From positions 1-31,400 of the forward strand of contig USML01000007.1 in the NCBI GenBank assembly GCA_900555855.1: DNA of 31,400 nt, in the 5' to 3' direction. The DNA is from an uncultured Eubacteriales bacterium (GTDB lineage: Bacteria > Bacillota > Clostridia > Oscillospirales > Butyricicoccaceae). Positions 1 through 8,335 of this stretch are shown in pieces. Made by a program: the position numbers and the translations under genes. Position 1 is the first letter of the stretch. Each line of letters begins with the position of its first letter. Under the pieces are notes generated by a model that was not told the origin of the DNA, did not search any database, and worked only from the letters and a program-made list of their open reading frames with translations.

Positions 1-713
1 GCCGCCAGGGCATTGAAATTCAGGTTGGTGAGCAGGATGCCCTTGGTGGTGCCGGTGGTGCCGCCGGAATAGAGGATGACGGCGGCCTCCGTGCTCTCCT
101 TTTCCGCCCGGTATTTCCAGTGGTAGCGCTTGCCCATGCGGAGGAAATCCTTCCAGCGGAGGACGGGGGCGTCGTCGGGGATCTTGCGGATCTTGCGGCC
201 CTCGGTAAGCATATAGCCTGCCTTCAGGGGCTGGGAAAGGGCGTCCTTGATGGAGGCAATGATGATATTGCTCAGGTCCACATTCTGCCGGATGGCCTCA
301 AACTTATGATAGAACTGATCCAGCGTGATGGCGGCGATGGAGCCGGATTCCTTCAGGAAAAACTCGATCTCCCGCTCGGAGGACAGGGGATGCACCATGT
401 TGCACACCGCGCCCACCAGATTCACCGCGTAAAACATGATGGCGGCCTGGGGGCAGTTGGGCAGGCAGATGGTGACCCGGTCATTGGAGCGGATGCCGAT
501 GGCCTTCAGCGAACGGGCGCAGAGCTCGATCTGCTGGACAAAATCCCGGTAGGTGGTGCTGCGGCCCATAAAATCATAGGCCACATAGTCGGGATATTTC
601 TGCGCGACGCGCTCCACCGCCTCAAACATGGTGCCCTCGAAATACTCCAGATGGGCGGGAATGTCGCCCAGGCTCTTGAGCCAGGGCATTCTGACGCTTG
701 CTGCTTCACTCAT
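1..713 (-). CDS. Acyl-CoA synthetase / AMP-dependent ligase, N-terminal part (cut by window edge)
   Basis: About 237 N-terminal residues are visible; the C-terminal part lies beyond base 1. The reading frame ends with the ANL-superfamily phosphate-binding motif YSGGTTGTTKG, and earlier stretches (YRDFVQQIELCARSL, VTICLPNCPQAAIMFYAVNLVGAV, HPLSSEREIEFFLKESG) are typical of long-chain fatty-acid CoA ligases. It should activate a carboxylate as acyl-AMP and then form the CoA thioester in the cytoplasm. Two in-frame ATGs exist. The one at 719 overlaps the upstream stop as TAATG, but the SD-like AAAGGTG is better spaced (8 bases) for the ATG at 713, so I chose that. It is the last gene of a marR / E2-like acyltransferase / ligase operon, so its substrate is probably shared with those genes. 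The exact acyl chain cannot be told. Confidence 0.9.
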   Translation of the reverse strand, partial: MSEAASVRMPWLKSLGDIPAHLEYFEGTMFEAVERVAQKYPDYVAYDFMGRSTTYRDFVQQIELCARSLKAIGIRSNDRVTICLPNCPQAAIMFYAVNLVGAVCNMVHPLSSEREIEFFLKESGSIAAITLDQFYHKFEAIRQNVDLSNIIIASIKDALSQPLKAGYMLTEGRKIRKIPDDAPVLRWKDFLRMGKRYHWKYRAEKESTEAAVILYSGGTTGTTKGILLTNLNFNALA

Positions 714-718
714 TTGCA

Positions 719-1618
719 TTACACCTTTTTCTTATCTTTCTTGTCTTCAAGCTCCACCGTCTGCGCCGCAGGCAGCTCCAGCAGCTCCGGATGCTCCAGA
801 AGATGCTTCAGCAGGCGGATGGATTTGGAATAATAATAGCCGTCGGCCAGGCGCTCGTCGATGGTGAGGCCCAGATCCAGCGTTTCCCGCATTTCATAGG
901 TCCCGTCGGGCTGGAAGACGGGGGTCATCTTTTTCTCGCCGATGATGCAGAAGAGGGAGCAGGTGCCCCAGTTGGTGAGATGATGATAGCCGGAGCGCAG
1001 TCGGATGGAGCCCAGATTGGACAGCACCATGGTGCAGTAATAGGGGTCCGTCTCGATGATGGAGGCGGGGATCCAGCCATGAATATCCAGCCGGGTCAGG
1101 ACCCAGACGATAAACTTGCCCAGGAACCGGGGCATCCGGTTGAAGAGGTTCATATTGTCGGTGGAGGCGTCCACCTTGTCGGAGCGGCAGGAGCTGATCT
1201 GCCGGAAGATATCCGCATGAAGGCTGGTAAGGGTGCTTTCGTCCGTTGCGTGGACCACGGCCAGCGCCTCGCCGGCATCGTCGGAAAAGAGCTTTTTCAC
1301 CACGAAGGCCGCGGAGACCTCCCGGCGCTGGTAAAAGTTTTTGTTGGCGATAAAGCGGTTGAGCTTGGGCCGCAGGGTCACGGTCTTGACCAGAGCCGCC
1401 AGGATCACATGGAACAGGGTGTAGGGAAAATCCGAGGGCTGGGCGTTTTTCTGCGCCAGAAAGGCGTTTATCGGCCCCAGATCGATGCGCTCCGAGATAT
1501 AGGCCTCGTTGTCGCAGCGGTTGGGATAGATCAGCGGCGTGATAAAGTGCATCCCGTCCAGATCCCGGATGAGCGTCCCGTCCTTCCGGTCGCCAAAGCG
1601 GCGTTTTTCCTGTTTCAT
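719..1618 (-). CDS. 2-oxoacid dehydrogenase E2-like / CAT-fold acyltransferase homologue
   Basis: This 299-residue protein shows the C-terminal signature of the chloramphenicol acetyltransferase / lipoyl-E2 catalytic fold: LDLGLTIDERLADG at about 248-260, followed by an E2-like helix (LLKHLLEHPELL). No lipoyl domain or subunit-binding domain is present, so it is not an ordinary E2. In E2 and CAT enzymes the general base is the His of an HxxxD motif (DHRxxDG). Here Glu255 occupies that place (DERLADG), so classical acyl transfer chemistry is doubtful. It starts four bases inside the marR gene (ATGA overlap) and its stop overlaps the ligase start. This points to obligate co-expression with a CoA ligase and perhaps use of its acyl-CoA product. 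Fold assignment is fairly secure; function is unknown. Confidence 0.72.
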   Translation of the reverse strand: MKQEKRRFGDRKDGTLIRDLDGMHFITPLIYPNRCDNEAYISERIDLGPINAFLAQKNAQPSDFPYTLFHVILAALVKTVTLRPKLNRFIANKNFYQRREVSAAFVVKKLFSDDAGEALAVVHATDESTLTSLHADIFRQISSCRSDKVDASTDNMNLFNRMPRFLGKFIVWVLTRLDIHGWIPASIIETDPYYCTMVLSNLGSIRLRSGYHHLTNWGTCSLFCIIGEKKMTPVFQPDGTYEMRETLDLGLTIDERLADGYYYSKSIRLLKHLLEHPELLELPAAQTVELEDKKDKKKV

Positions 1619-2076
1619 GCGTTTTCCCCCAATTCTGCCCCGCGGGGCTTTTCTGCTTTGCTGATAAGCTCCGTGAGCGACTGCAGCACCCGGGCGAAGG
1701 TGCGAAGCTCCTCCGGGCTGAAGCGCTCCTTCAGCGCCCGCACCGCCCGGGCCAGCGCCCCGTCGCTCTCGGTGCAGTAGCGCATGAACTTGTCTGTCAC
1801 ATGGAGATGGGATTCCCGCCGGTCCTCCGGGGAGGGCGTCTTGCGGATATAGCCCTTTTGGATCAGGTTATTCACCTTATAGGTGGCGTTTGGCTGAGAG
1901 ATGCCGATGCAGTCGGCAAACTGCTTGACGGTGGGGCCGCGGAGCAGATAGATCACATCCACGGCATAGGCCTCCGAGGCGCTGAGGCTGCCGTCCCGCT
2001 CCCGCAGGAGACGGAACAGGCCCTGGTAGCTCAGCAGCCGGAAGCTCTCATAGCATTGGATCACACAACGAAACAA
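1615..2076 (-). CDS. MarR-family transcriptional regulator (TTG start)
   Basis: This is a winged-helix regulator of about 153 residues. The segment LSASEAYAVDVIYLLRGPTVKQFADCIGISQPNATYKVNNLIQKGYIRKTPS followed by EDRRESHLHVT is the MarR recognition helix plus the DRR wing. The open frame extends upstream to 2160, but the consensus promoter at 2125-2153 lies inside that extension, so translation cannot begin there. An AGGAGG at 2085-2090 sits nine bases before an in-frame TTG at 2076, which I take as the start. It probably represses its own operon (E2-like protein and acyl-CoA ligase), with an acyl compound or acyl-CoA as possible ligand; that is inference from context. It diverges from trkA. 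Confidence 0.88.
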   Translation of the reverse strand: MFRCVIQCYESFRLLSYQGLFRLLRERDGSLSASEAYAVDVIYLLRGPTVKQFADCIGISQPNATYKVNNLIQKGYIRKTPSPEDRRESHLHVTDKFMRYCTESDGALARAVRALKERFSPEELRTFARVLQSLTELISKAEKPRGAELGENA

Positions 2077-2124
2077 GAAAAGCGCCTCCTGTCGCAGAAA
2101 AAGTTCAAAATTTAAAACTAACTC

Positions 2125-2153
2125 ATTATACCTGACAGGCTGAAAATTGTCAA
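2125..2153 (-). promoter_or_regulatory. Consensus SigA-type promoter of the marR operon
   Basis: On the minus strand a TTGACA (-35, 2148-2153) and a TATAAT (-10, 2125-2130) are separated by exactly 17 bases, a perfect match to the vegetative consensus. The spacer contains CCTGTCAGG, an imperfect dyad that could be a repressor half-site. The promoter fixes the marR start downstream of 2125. Confidence 0.9.
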
Positions 2154-2228
2154 GAACCAATGGAATGGGGGGGAAAACTTAAAAATCGGCAAAAAATAGG
2201 AAAATCAGGTGCAAAATCAAATGAAAAG

Positions 2229-2237
2229 TGCTATAGT
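2229..2237 (+). promoter_or_regulatory. Probable extended -10 promoter for trkA-trkH
   Basis: The sequence TGCTATAGT is an extended -10 element (TGn followed by TATAGT at 2232-2237), about 80 bases before the trkA ATG. The -35 position (GTGCAA, 2209-2214) is a poor match, which extended -10 promoters tolerate. This is prediction only. Confidence 0.5.
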
Positions 2238-2318
2238 GGGCTTACATCCCAACGGGGAGCCCAAAACGGAAACAGAACGACGCCGGGCAAGACGGCCCGG
2301 CAGAAGGAACAGAACAGT

Positions 2319-3710
2319 ATGTTTGAAAACAGAAAAGAGGCCCCAAAGGGCCTGAAGATCATTATCGTAGGCTGCGGCAAGGTGGGCGCCACGCTGGTGG
2401 ACCAGCTGAGCCAGGAGGGCCACGACATCACCGTGGTGGACAAAAACGCCGCGCGGGTGCAGAGCATTGCCAATCAGTATGATGTGATGGGCTTTGCGGG
2501 CAACGGCGCCAGCTACAGCGTGCAGAAGGAGGCCGGCGTGCAGGAGGCAGATCTGCTCATCGCCGTCACCGGCTCCGACGAGCTGAACCTTTTGTGCTGC
2601 ACCGTGGCCAAGCAGGCGGCAGACTGCGCCGCCATCGCCCGGGTGCGCACGCCGGATTACAGCCGGGAGGTCAGCTACCTGCGGGAGAAGCTGGGCCTTG
2701 CCATGATCATCAATCCCGAGCTGGAATCCGCCACGGAGGCGGCCCGCATTTTGCTGATGCCCACGGCGCTGGAGGTGGATTCCTTTGCCCACGGGCAGGC
2801 GGAGATGATCAAGATCAAGATCCCCGAGGGCAACCGGCTCTGCGGCATGACGCTGGCAGAGCTGGGCCGGGAGATCTCCCAGGAGATCCTGATCTGCGCC
2901 GTGGAGCGGGAGGGAAAGGTGACCATCCCCGGCGGCGGCTTTGACATCCGGGCGGGAGACATCATCTCCTTCGCCGCCTCCCGGGCGGTGAGCAAGAAGT
3001 TTCTGGCGGACATCGGCTTCAAGACCAACGCCGTCCGCAACACGCTGATCATCGGCGGCGGAAAGTCCGCCTATTATCTGACCACCCAGCTTTTGAGCAT
3101 GGGCATCGATGTGAAGATCATTGAGAACGACCGGGCCCGGTGCGAGGAGCTGAGCATCCTGCTGCCCAAGGCCGTCATCATCAACGGCGACGGCACCAAC
3201 GAGGATCTGCTCCGGGAGGAGGGCATCGCCTATGCGGAATCGGTGGTGGCGCTGACGGGCATCGACGAGGAAAATATCCTGCTGACGCTGTATGCCAGAA
3301 GGGTCTCCCAGGCCAAGGTCATCACCAAGATCAACCGGATCACCTTCAACGAGGTCATCAACGGCCTGGATCTGGGCTCCGTGGTCTATCCCAAGTATAT
3401 CACGGCGGAGGCCATCATCCGCTATGTCCGCGCCAAGAAGGACTCCATGGATAACAACAACATCGAGAGCCTTTACCACATGTTCGGCCATCGGGCGGAG
3501 GCCATCGAGTTTTATGTTCGGGCCGGCTCCGAGGTCACGGGCGTCACCCTGCAGGAGCTGCCGCTGAAGGAGGGGCTGCTGGTCTGCTGCATCTACCGGG
3601 GCGGCAGGGTCATCATCCCCGGCGGCCGGGACTGCATCCAGCCGGGCGACACCGTTATGATCGTCACCACCCACCGGGGCCTCAACGACCTGCGGGATAT
3701 TCTGGCGTGA
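2319..3710 (+). CDS. trkA: Trk-type potassium uptake regulatory subunit TrkA
   Basis: The protein has 463 residues, the usual TrkA length. It has the duplicated layout of the family: an RCK/TrkA-N Rossmann domain (IIIVGCGKVGATL at residues 14-26, ending in the NAD-binding acidic residue of VVDKN), a TrkA-C domain, then a second TrkA-N (LIIGGGKSAYYL at about 243-254) and a second TrkA-C with the PGGRDCIQPGDTVMIV ending. It forms the cytoplasmic nucleotide-binding ring that gates the TrkH channel. The ATG at 2319 is chosen because it is preceded by AAGGA and begins just before the conserved first strand; the longer open frame from 2160 has no family-like sequence and contains the probable promoter. 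It is followed 16 bases later by trkH. Confidence 0.93.
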   Translation: MFENRKEAPKGLKIIIVGCGKVGATLVDQLSQEGHDITVVDKNAARVQSIANQYDVMGFAGNGASYSVQKEAGVQEADLLIAVTGSDELNLLCCTVAKQAADCAAIARVRTPDYSREVSYLREKLGLAMIINPELESATEAARILLMPTALEVDSFAHGQAEMIKIKIPEGNRLCGMTLAELGREISQEILICAVEREGKVTIPGGGFDIRAGDIISFAASRAVSKKFLADIGFKTNAVRNTLIIGGGKSAYYLTTQLLSMGIDVKIIENDRARCEELSILLPKAVIINGDGTNEDLLREEGIAYAESVVALTGIDEENILLTLYARRVSQAKVITKINRITFNEVINGLDLGSVVYPKYITAEAIIRYVRAKKDSMDNNNIESLYHMFGHRAEAIEFYVRAGSEVTGVTLQELPLKEGLLVCCIYRGGRVIIPGGRDCIQPGDTVMIVTTHRGLNDLRDILA

Positions 3711-3726
3711 GCCGCGGAGGAGCCTT

Positions 3727-5187
3727 ATGAACCGTTCCATCATCCGTTATATTTTAGGCTGTGTGCTGACGGTGGAGGGCCTTCTGATGCTCACCGTCTG
3801 CGGGGCGGCCCTCTGGTATGGCGAGGCCCAGGGCTGGACCTATCTGGCCGTGGGCGGGGGCGCGGCGCTTTTGGGCCTTCTGCTGATCCGCAAAAAGCCG
3901 GCGAGCACGGTCTTTTACCTGAAGGAGGGCTGCGTCAGCACGGCGCTGAGCTGGATGCTCATGAGCCTTGTGGGCTGTCTGCCCCTGTATCTCACCGGGG
4001 AGATCCCCGGCTTTACCGATGCGCTGTTTGAGACGGTCTCCGGCTTTACCACCACCGGCGCCAGCATCCTCTCCGATGTGGAGGCGCTGAGCCATTGCGC
4101 CCTGTTCTGGCGCAGCCTGACCCACTGGATCGGCGGCATGGGCGTGCTGGTGTTTCTGCTGGCGGTGGTGCCGCTGAACGGCGGCTACCACATGAACCTG
4201 ATGCGGGCGGAATCCCCCGGCCCCTCCGTGGGCAAGCTGGTGCCCAAGGTCCGGGCCACGGCGCGGATCCTCTATCTGATCTATATCGGCATGACGGCGC
4301 TGGAGCTTCTGCTGCTCCTGCTGGGGCGGATGCCCACCTTTGAAGCCATCTGCACCAGCATGGCCACCGCCGGCACCGGCGGCTTCGGCCTGAAAAACGA
4401 CAGCATGGCCAGCTATTCGCCCTATCTCCAGTGGGTGGTGGCCATCTTCATGCTGCTGTTTGCCGTCAACTTCAACGCCTATTACCTGCTGCTGCTGCGC
4501 CGCTTCCGGGAGGCATTTTCCATGGAGGAGGTCCATTGCTTTTTTGGCATTGTGGGCGCGGCTGTCCTGGTGATCTTCTGTGCCATCCTCAAAAGCTGTA
4601 ACGGCGTGTTTGACGCGCTGACCAAGACGGTCTTTCAGGTGGCGTCGGTGGTCAGCTCCACCGGCTACTGCAGCACGGACTTTAATCTCTGGCCCCAGAC
4701 GGCCCGGCTGACCCTGGTGCTGCTGATGTTTGTGGGGGCCTGCGCCGGCAGCACCGGCGGCGGCTTCAAGGTCTCCCGCCTGGTGATCCTGGTAAAGTCC
4801 ATCAAGAAGGAGTTTGGCTCCTATATCCATCCCAAGAGCGTCAAAAAGGTCCGCATGGACGGTAAGCCCATCGAGCATGAGGTGGTGCGCTCCACCAATG
4901 TTTATTTTATCACCTTCATGCTGATCTATGTGGCGTCGGTCTTTCTGGTGAGCCTGGAGGGGCAGGATCTGGGCACCTGCTTCACCGCGGTTCTGGCCAC
5001 GCTGAACAATATCGGCCCGGGCCTCAACGCCGTCGGCCCCGCCGCCAACTTCGGCGGACTGGCGGGCTTTTCCAAGTGGGTCCTGATCTTCGATATGCTG
5101 GCGGGGCGGCTGGAGCTGTTCCCCGTGCTGATCCTGTTCCATCCCGCCCTGTGGAAGGACGCCCTGGCCAGCCGCCGCAGGAAATGA
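3727..5187 (+). CDS. trkH: Trk/Ktr potassium transporter membrane subunit (TrkH/KtrB family)
   Basis: This is a polytopic membrane protein of 486 residues. The four pore-loop filters of the superfamily are recognisable in order: TTTGASIL, ATAGTGGFG, SSTGYCSTD and NNIGPGLNAVG, each with the key glycine. It also has the conserved GACAGSTGGGFKVSR segment. It conducts potassium across the cytoplasmic membrane in complex with the TrkA ring encoded just upstream. A GGAGGA ribosome binding site lies close before the ATG. The C-terminal FDMLAGRLELFPVLILF is the usual family ending. The two genes appear to form a complete bicistronic uptake system. Confidence 0.94.
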   Translation: MNRSIIRYILGCVLTVEGLLMLTVCGAALWYGEAQGWTYLAVGGGAALLGLLLIRKKPASTVFYLKEGCVSTALSWMLMSLVGCLPLYLTGEIPGFTDALFETVSGFTTTGASILSDVEALSHCALFWRSLTHWIGGMGVLVFLLAVVPLNGGYHMNLMRAESPGPSVGKLVPKVRATARILYLIYIGMTALELLLLLLGRMPTFEAICTSMATAGTGGFGLKNDSMASYSPYLQWVVAIFMLLFAVNFNAYYLLLLRRFREAFSMEEVHCFFGIVGAAVLVIFCAILKSCNGVFDALTKTVFQVASVVSSTGYCSTDFNLWPQTARLTLVLLMFVGACAGSTGGGFKVSRLVILVKSIKKEFGSYIHPKSVKKVRMDGKPIEHEVVRSTNVYFITFMLIYVASVFLVSLEGQDLGTCFTAVLATLNNIGPGLNAVGPAANFGGLAGFSKWVLIFDMLAGRLELFPVLILFHPALWKDALASRRRK

Positions 5188-5215
5188 GCCTGGATCCGGT
5201 TTTTTGTATTTTTTT

Positions 5216-5258
5216 GCAAAAGCCCGGCGGAAGCCTTGCAAAAAAACCGGGCTTTTGC
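5216..5258 (+). terminator. 12-bp inverted repeat after trkH, overlapping the next promoter
   Basis: GCAAAAGCCCGG (5216-5227) and CCGGGCTTTTGC (5247-5258) form a perfect 12-bp stem with a 19-base loop. A T-rich stretch (5200-5215) lies before the stem but no clean U-tract follows it, so terminator strength for trkH is uncertain. The right arm and loop contain the -35 and spacer of the downstream promoter, so the repeat could also act at the DNA level. Confidence 0.5.
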
Positions 5259-5264
5259 TATCAT
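5236..5264 (+). promoter_or_regulatory. Promoter of the serine hydrolase gene
   Basis: TTGCAA (5236-5241) and TATCAT (5259-5264) are separated by 17 bases, with a TGC extended -10 element immediately before TATCAT. It lies about 40 bases before the ATG at 5305 and overlaps the inverted repeat at 5216-5258. Confidence 0.7.
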
Positions 5265-5304
5265 AAGGGCAATGATTCTTTCTTTTCCAGAGGAGACCAC
5301 TGCT

Positions 5305-6720
5305 ATGAAGTATGATCTGAACGCGCTGGACGCCGCGCTGAGCGCCCGCATCCAGAAGAAAAAGCTCCCCGGCGTTTCTGTCTGCGTCCGCGGACCCGAG
5401 GGCGTCATCTTTGAAAAGGGCTATGGCGTCGCCAACGACAAGGGCATGCCCCTGAACGAGCACACCATGATGGGCATTGCGTCCATGAGCAAATCCACCG
5501 CCACGCTGGCGCTGTGTATCCTGGCCACGGAGGGCAAGTGCTCCTTCCACGATCCCGTCACCAAATATTTCCCCACCTTCCGCATGAAGGGCATCCCGGC
5601 CGACAATGTGACCCTGCATCATCTGGCGACCCATACCGCCGGCATCCCGCCCATGGAGCCGCTGGAGTGGTCCATCGCGCTGAACAGCACCCAGCGGGCG
5701 GAGACCGACTGGACCCGCGCCATGCGGGCCACCGCGCCCAACCAGATGAACACCATCCAGCAGGTGGTGGATTATATCTCCGAGGGCCGCTACCCCACGC
5801 TGGGCGAGCCGGGCCTTTATATGAGCTATTCCAACGAGGGCTATGCCATCCTCTCCTATGTGGTGGATCAGGCGGCGGGCTATCCGCTGGAGCAGTTTCT
5901 GAAGGATCGGGTCTTTGGGCCCATGGGCATGACCCGCACCGTTCTGGATGAAGACGCTTCCGAAGCCCGCGCCATGGCCGGCGGCAACATCACCAGCCTT
6001 TGGGAGCGGGACGAGGAAGGCAACTTCACCTGCGACGACGGCTGGAGCGTCCTGCCGCCCTTCCGGTCCTGCGCCTGCGTCAAGTCCACGGCCCACGACA
6101 TGGCCCGCTACTATCAGTGCATCTCCAACCACGGCGTTCTGGATGGGGAGCAGGTGATCCCCGCCGCCGCGGCGGATATGATGGTGGGCGAAGCCTTCCC
6201 CCTGACGGAAAAGCCCTATTACTGCTACGGCCTGAACAAGCGCCTTTGGAAGGGCCACACCATCTGCGAGCATTCCGGCGGCCTCCACGGCGTTTCCACC
6301 CACGGCGGCCTGCTGCTGGGCGAGAATTACGGCTTTGCCGCGTTGTGCAACGAGGGCGATCAGGACACCGACGACCTGTGCCAGATGATGTATAACATGA
6401 TCATCGGCCAGCCGCTGGAGGAGCCGCACATCTGGCTCCATCCCACGGAGCAGCCCTTCAGCGATCCGGAGATGCTGCTGGGCAGCTACATCTGCCACGA
6501 GGGCGAGCCTGTGATCATGAAGGTCTATCAGGACGAAAAGGGCCAGCTGATGGCCAGCCGTCCCGCCGGTGAATACCGCATGGTCCACTGCGGTGAGGGC
6601 TGGTTCCAGTTCTATAACAAGAACAACGAGCTGATGGGCCGCTGCCACTTCTGGGTGCGCGACGGCAAGGCCTGGGGCGTGCAGGTCTATACCCGCATCT
6701 ATCAGCGCATCGAAGACTGA
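5305..6720 (+). CDS. Serine hydrolase, beta-lactamase class C / esterase family
   Basis: This 471-residue protein has the penicillin-binding catalytic motifs of the class C beta-lactamase / EstB / D-aminopeptidase group. The SxxK motif is SMSK with nucleophile Ser60 and Lys63, the YxN motif is Tyr175-Ser-Asn177, and the third motif is HSGG at about 323-326. A C-terminal domain follows (about residues 380-471), resembling the accessory domain of such hydrolases. No signal peptide or membrane segment is visible, so it appears cytoplasmic, which argues against a role in beta-lactam resistance or wall synthesis. An AGAGGAG ribosome binding site nine bases upstream selects the ATG at 5305. It is a single-gene unit with its own promoter and terminator. 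The substrate is unknown; a peptide or ester is likely. Confidence 0.85.
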   Translation: MKYDLNALDAALSARIQKKKLPGVSVCVRGPEGVIFEKGYGVANDKGMPLNEHTMMGIASMSKSTATLALCILATEGKCSFHDPVTKYFPTFRMKGIPADNVTLHHLATHTAGIPPMEPLEWSIALNSTQRAETDWTRAMRATAPNQMNTIQQVVDYISEGRYPTLGEPGLYMSYSNEGYAILSYVVDQAAGYPLEQFLKDRVFGPMGMTRTVLDEDASEARAMAGGNITSLWERDEEGNFTCDDGWSVLPPFRSCACVKSTAHDMARYYQCISNHGVLDGEQVIPAAAADMMVGEAFPLTEKPYYCYGLNKRLWKGHTICEHSGGLHGVSTHGGLLLGENYGFAALCNEGDQDTDDLCQMMYNMIIGQPLEEPHIWLHPTEQPFSDPEMLLGSYICHEGEPVIMKVYQDEKGQLMASRPAGEYRMVHCGEGWFQFYNKNNELMGRCHFWVRDGKAWGVQVYTRIYQRIED

Positions 6721-6727
6721 TCTCTGC

Positions 6728-6766
6728 AAAAAAACACCGGCGGCGTGAATTGCTCACGCCGCCGGT
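6728..6766 (-). terminator. Bidirectional hairpin between convergent genes
   Basis: ACCGGCGGCGTGA (6736-6748) pairs perfectly with TCACGCCGCCGGT (6754-6766) around a five-base loop. On the minus strand the stem is followed by seven T residues, making it a strong terminator for the membrane protein gene at 6789. On the plus strand the following sequence is only weakly T-rich, but the stem can also end the serine hydrolase transcript. Confidence 0.85.
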
Positions 6767-6788
6767 TCTTATATGCGGTTTTTCTGCG

Positions 6789-7436
6789 TTACAGGCGCCC
6801 GCTACCTTCCTCTGCGGCAGACCGCTGGCAAAAGGCCACCAGCTCCGGCAGCAGCAGGGGCAGCAGCAGCGCCCCAAGACCGCAGCGCAGCCAGGTGGAG
6901 GCGGGCTCCAGCCGGGAGATCACAGCGTCATAAAAGCCCGGGCCCACAAGCTCCAGCATGGGCTGGTAGCCGGTCAGCGCCGTGATCTGCCAGAGCGCGC
7001 TGCCCAGCCAGGGCAGCAGAAGGAGGATGGCGGCAGTCCGCCAGGCCCAGAGCGTCTCGCAGTCGCTTTGCATCAGCCAGCGCAGCAGCAGCCACAGCGC
7101 TCCCGGCACGCTCAGCAGTCCCAGACATACCAGCGCCGGAGGGATCGTTCCGGCGGCAAAATGCAGGATCGCGCCTGCGCCGCCGCCCAGCGCTCCCAGC
7201 AGCAGAAGTCCGGCGCAGACCCGGCGCTGCCAGCCGGAGACCGCCCGGGGAAGGACGGAGAGCAGCAGGCCGCAGCCCAAAAAGGCGGGGATCCAGTTGA
7301 GAAACAGCCGGTCATACAGCGGCCGCTCCACGGTGAACTGCCCGGCGGTCAGCACCAGCGCCATGCCCCAGAAAAGCGAAAGGGCAGTCCGGCGCGCCTG
7401 CGCCGCGGGGGAACGGCCGGCTTCGGGGTTCGTCAT
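6789..7436 (-). CDS. Multi-pass membrane protein of unknown function
   Basis: I do not recognise the family. The 215-residue protein has about six hydrophobic stretches long enough to cross the membrane (roughly residues 20-36, 47-61, 71-94, 98-120, 132-156 and 185-203), with short charged connections and an Arg-containing N-terminus. No catalytic or metal motif is evident. The ATG at 7436 overlaps the stop codon of the upstream secreted-protein gene as ATGA, so the two are translationally coupled. The composition here is GC-rich (39 of 60 bases in a hand-counted block at 6901-6960), unlike its AT-rich partner, which suggests the partners have different histories. A strong terminator follows directly. 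Confidence 0.7.
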   Translation of the reverse strand: MTNPEAGRSPAAQARRTALSLFWGMALVLTAGQFTVERPLYDRLFLNWIPAFLGCGLLLSVLPRAVSGWQRRVCAGLLLLGALGGGAGAILHFAAGTIPPALVCLGLLSVPGALWLLLRWLMQSDCETLWAWRTAAILLLLPWLGSALWQITALTGYQPMLELVGPGFYDAVISRLEPASTWLRCGLGALLLPLLLPELVAFCQRSAAEEGSGRL

Positions 7437-8335
7437 GCGAGATACGCCTCCACTGTGTTTCTAATTATTGTTTGAACACCAGAAAAGTTATCTTCCGAAT
7501 CGTAATAATAATCAATATAGGGTTCGAGATCCATTTTGACATCGTTTGGCTCATTTATTACATCAAATGCGCGGTGGATCCTTGTGTGTGTATCTGCATA
7601 GTAGGTTGTGCCATTGATATCACCCATGCGCCCAAGGTATACCATACAATCATATAGATTAACGGAAGTGTTAGCGGGAACAAGAGCATTTGCGGTTAGG
7701 CCAAGTAAGGTGCCAAGAACGGGCCAGCGAATGCCGATTAAGGATGCTGCTGCCTGCAAAGTTTTTCCGCCAATGGAAACACCCTGCCCGGCAAATTCAA
7801 TGCGGAATTCCAGTGATTCCCGCACAGTGACCCAGTAGCCAGAATACTGCCCATATCCTACCTGATAATTATAGGGGGAACCGTAAAGAGATCTCAATTC
7901 CGCCAAAAGATCAGCATCAGTGTCGTTGATCGTAGCGTCTGGAATAGGAGAAAGAGAAATATCACCCGAAGAGCTTAAGATATCATCCAAAGAGGGAATC
8001 GATTTTATTGCAACATCAAAGACGGTGTTCCAATTGGAAATAGTGTTAAGATCCTCGCGTGTTAACCCCAGGTCAGTAATAGGAATTTCCATTTCAAATA
8101 CTTGGAATCGATCACGATAGGCAAAGGAAAAGAGGATAACTTCATCATTTAATGTTGCATTCACAGTATATTCATTTGTGCTTTTGAAATAAGAAAGGAT
8201 CCCATCAACGGTAAAAATGTCCGTTTCACCATTGTATGAAGCGGAATCCAGAGCCTGTGTCTTTGGGGCACACCACATCATCAAATTGAGAGCAAAAAGA
8301 AGCGAAAGAGCTACAGATAAAATGCGTTTCATCAT
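7433..8335 (-). CDS. Secreted protein of unknown function in an AT-rich island
   Basis: This 300-residue protein starts with a clear Sec signal peptide: MMKR, a hydrophobic stretch to about residue 22, and a likely cleavage after TQA (residue 28). The mature part is acidic and aromatic-rich, with many Asp, Asn and Tyr residues, including a C-terminal DLEPYIDYYYDSEDN stretch. One short hydrophobic segment (LIGIRWPVLGTLLGLTANALV, about 190-211) could insert in a membrane. I see no known enzyme motif. The DNA is visibly AT-richer than its surroundings (19/60 and 27/60 GC in the two blocks from 7501 and 7561), which suggests acquisition by transfer. Two adjacent ATGs (8335, 8332) follow GAGAGG; either may be used. 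It shares a transcript with the membrane protein gene downstream. A host-facing or intercellular toxin-like role is possible, but unsupported. Confidence 0.75.
   Translation of the reverse strand: MMKRILSVALSLLFALNLMMWCAPKTQALDSASYNGETDIFTVDGILSYFKSTNEYTVNATLNDEVILFSFAYRDRFQVFEMEIPITDLGLTREDLNTISNWNTVFDVAIKSIPSLDDILSSSGDISLSPIPDATINDTDADLLAELRSLYGSPYNYQVGYGQYSGYWVTVRESLEFRIEFAGQGVSIGGKTLQAAASLIGIRWPVLGTLLGLTANALVPANTSVNLYDCMVYLGRMGDINGTTYYADTHTRIHRAFDVINEPNDVKMDLEPYIDYYYDSEDNFSGVQTIIRNTVEAYLA

Noticed and set aside
3754..6729. Very long open frame on the minus strand across trkH and the serine hydrolase
   Set aside because: It is antisense to two clear genes, has low-complexity His/Gln/Ala/Gly-rich composition typical of GC-rich shadows, and lacks a ribosome binding site.
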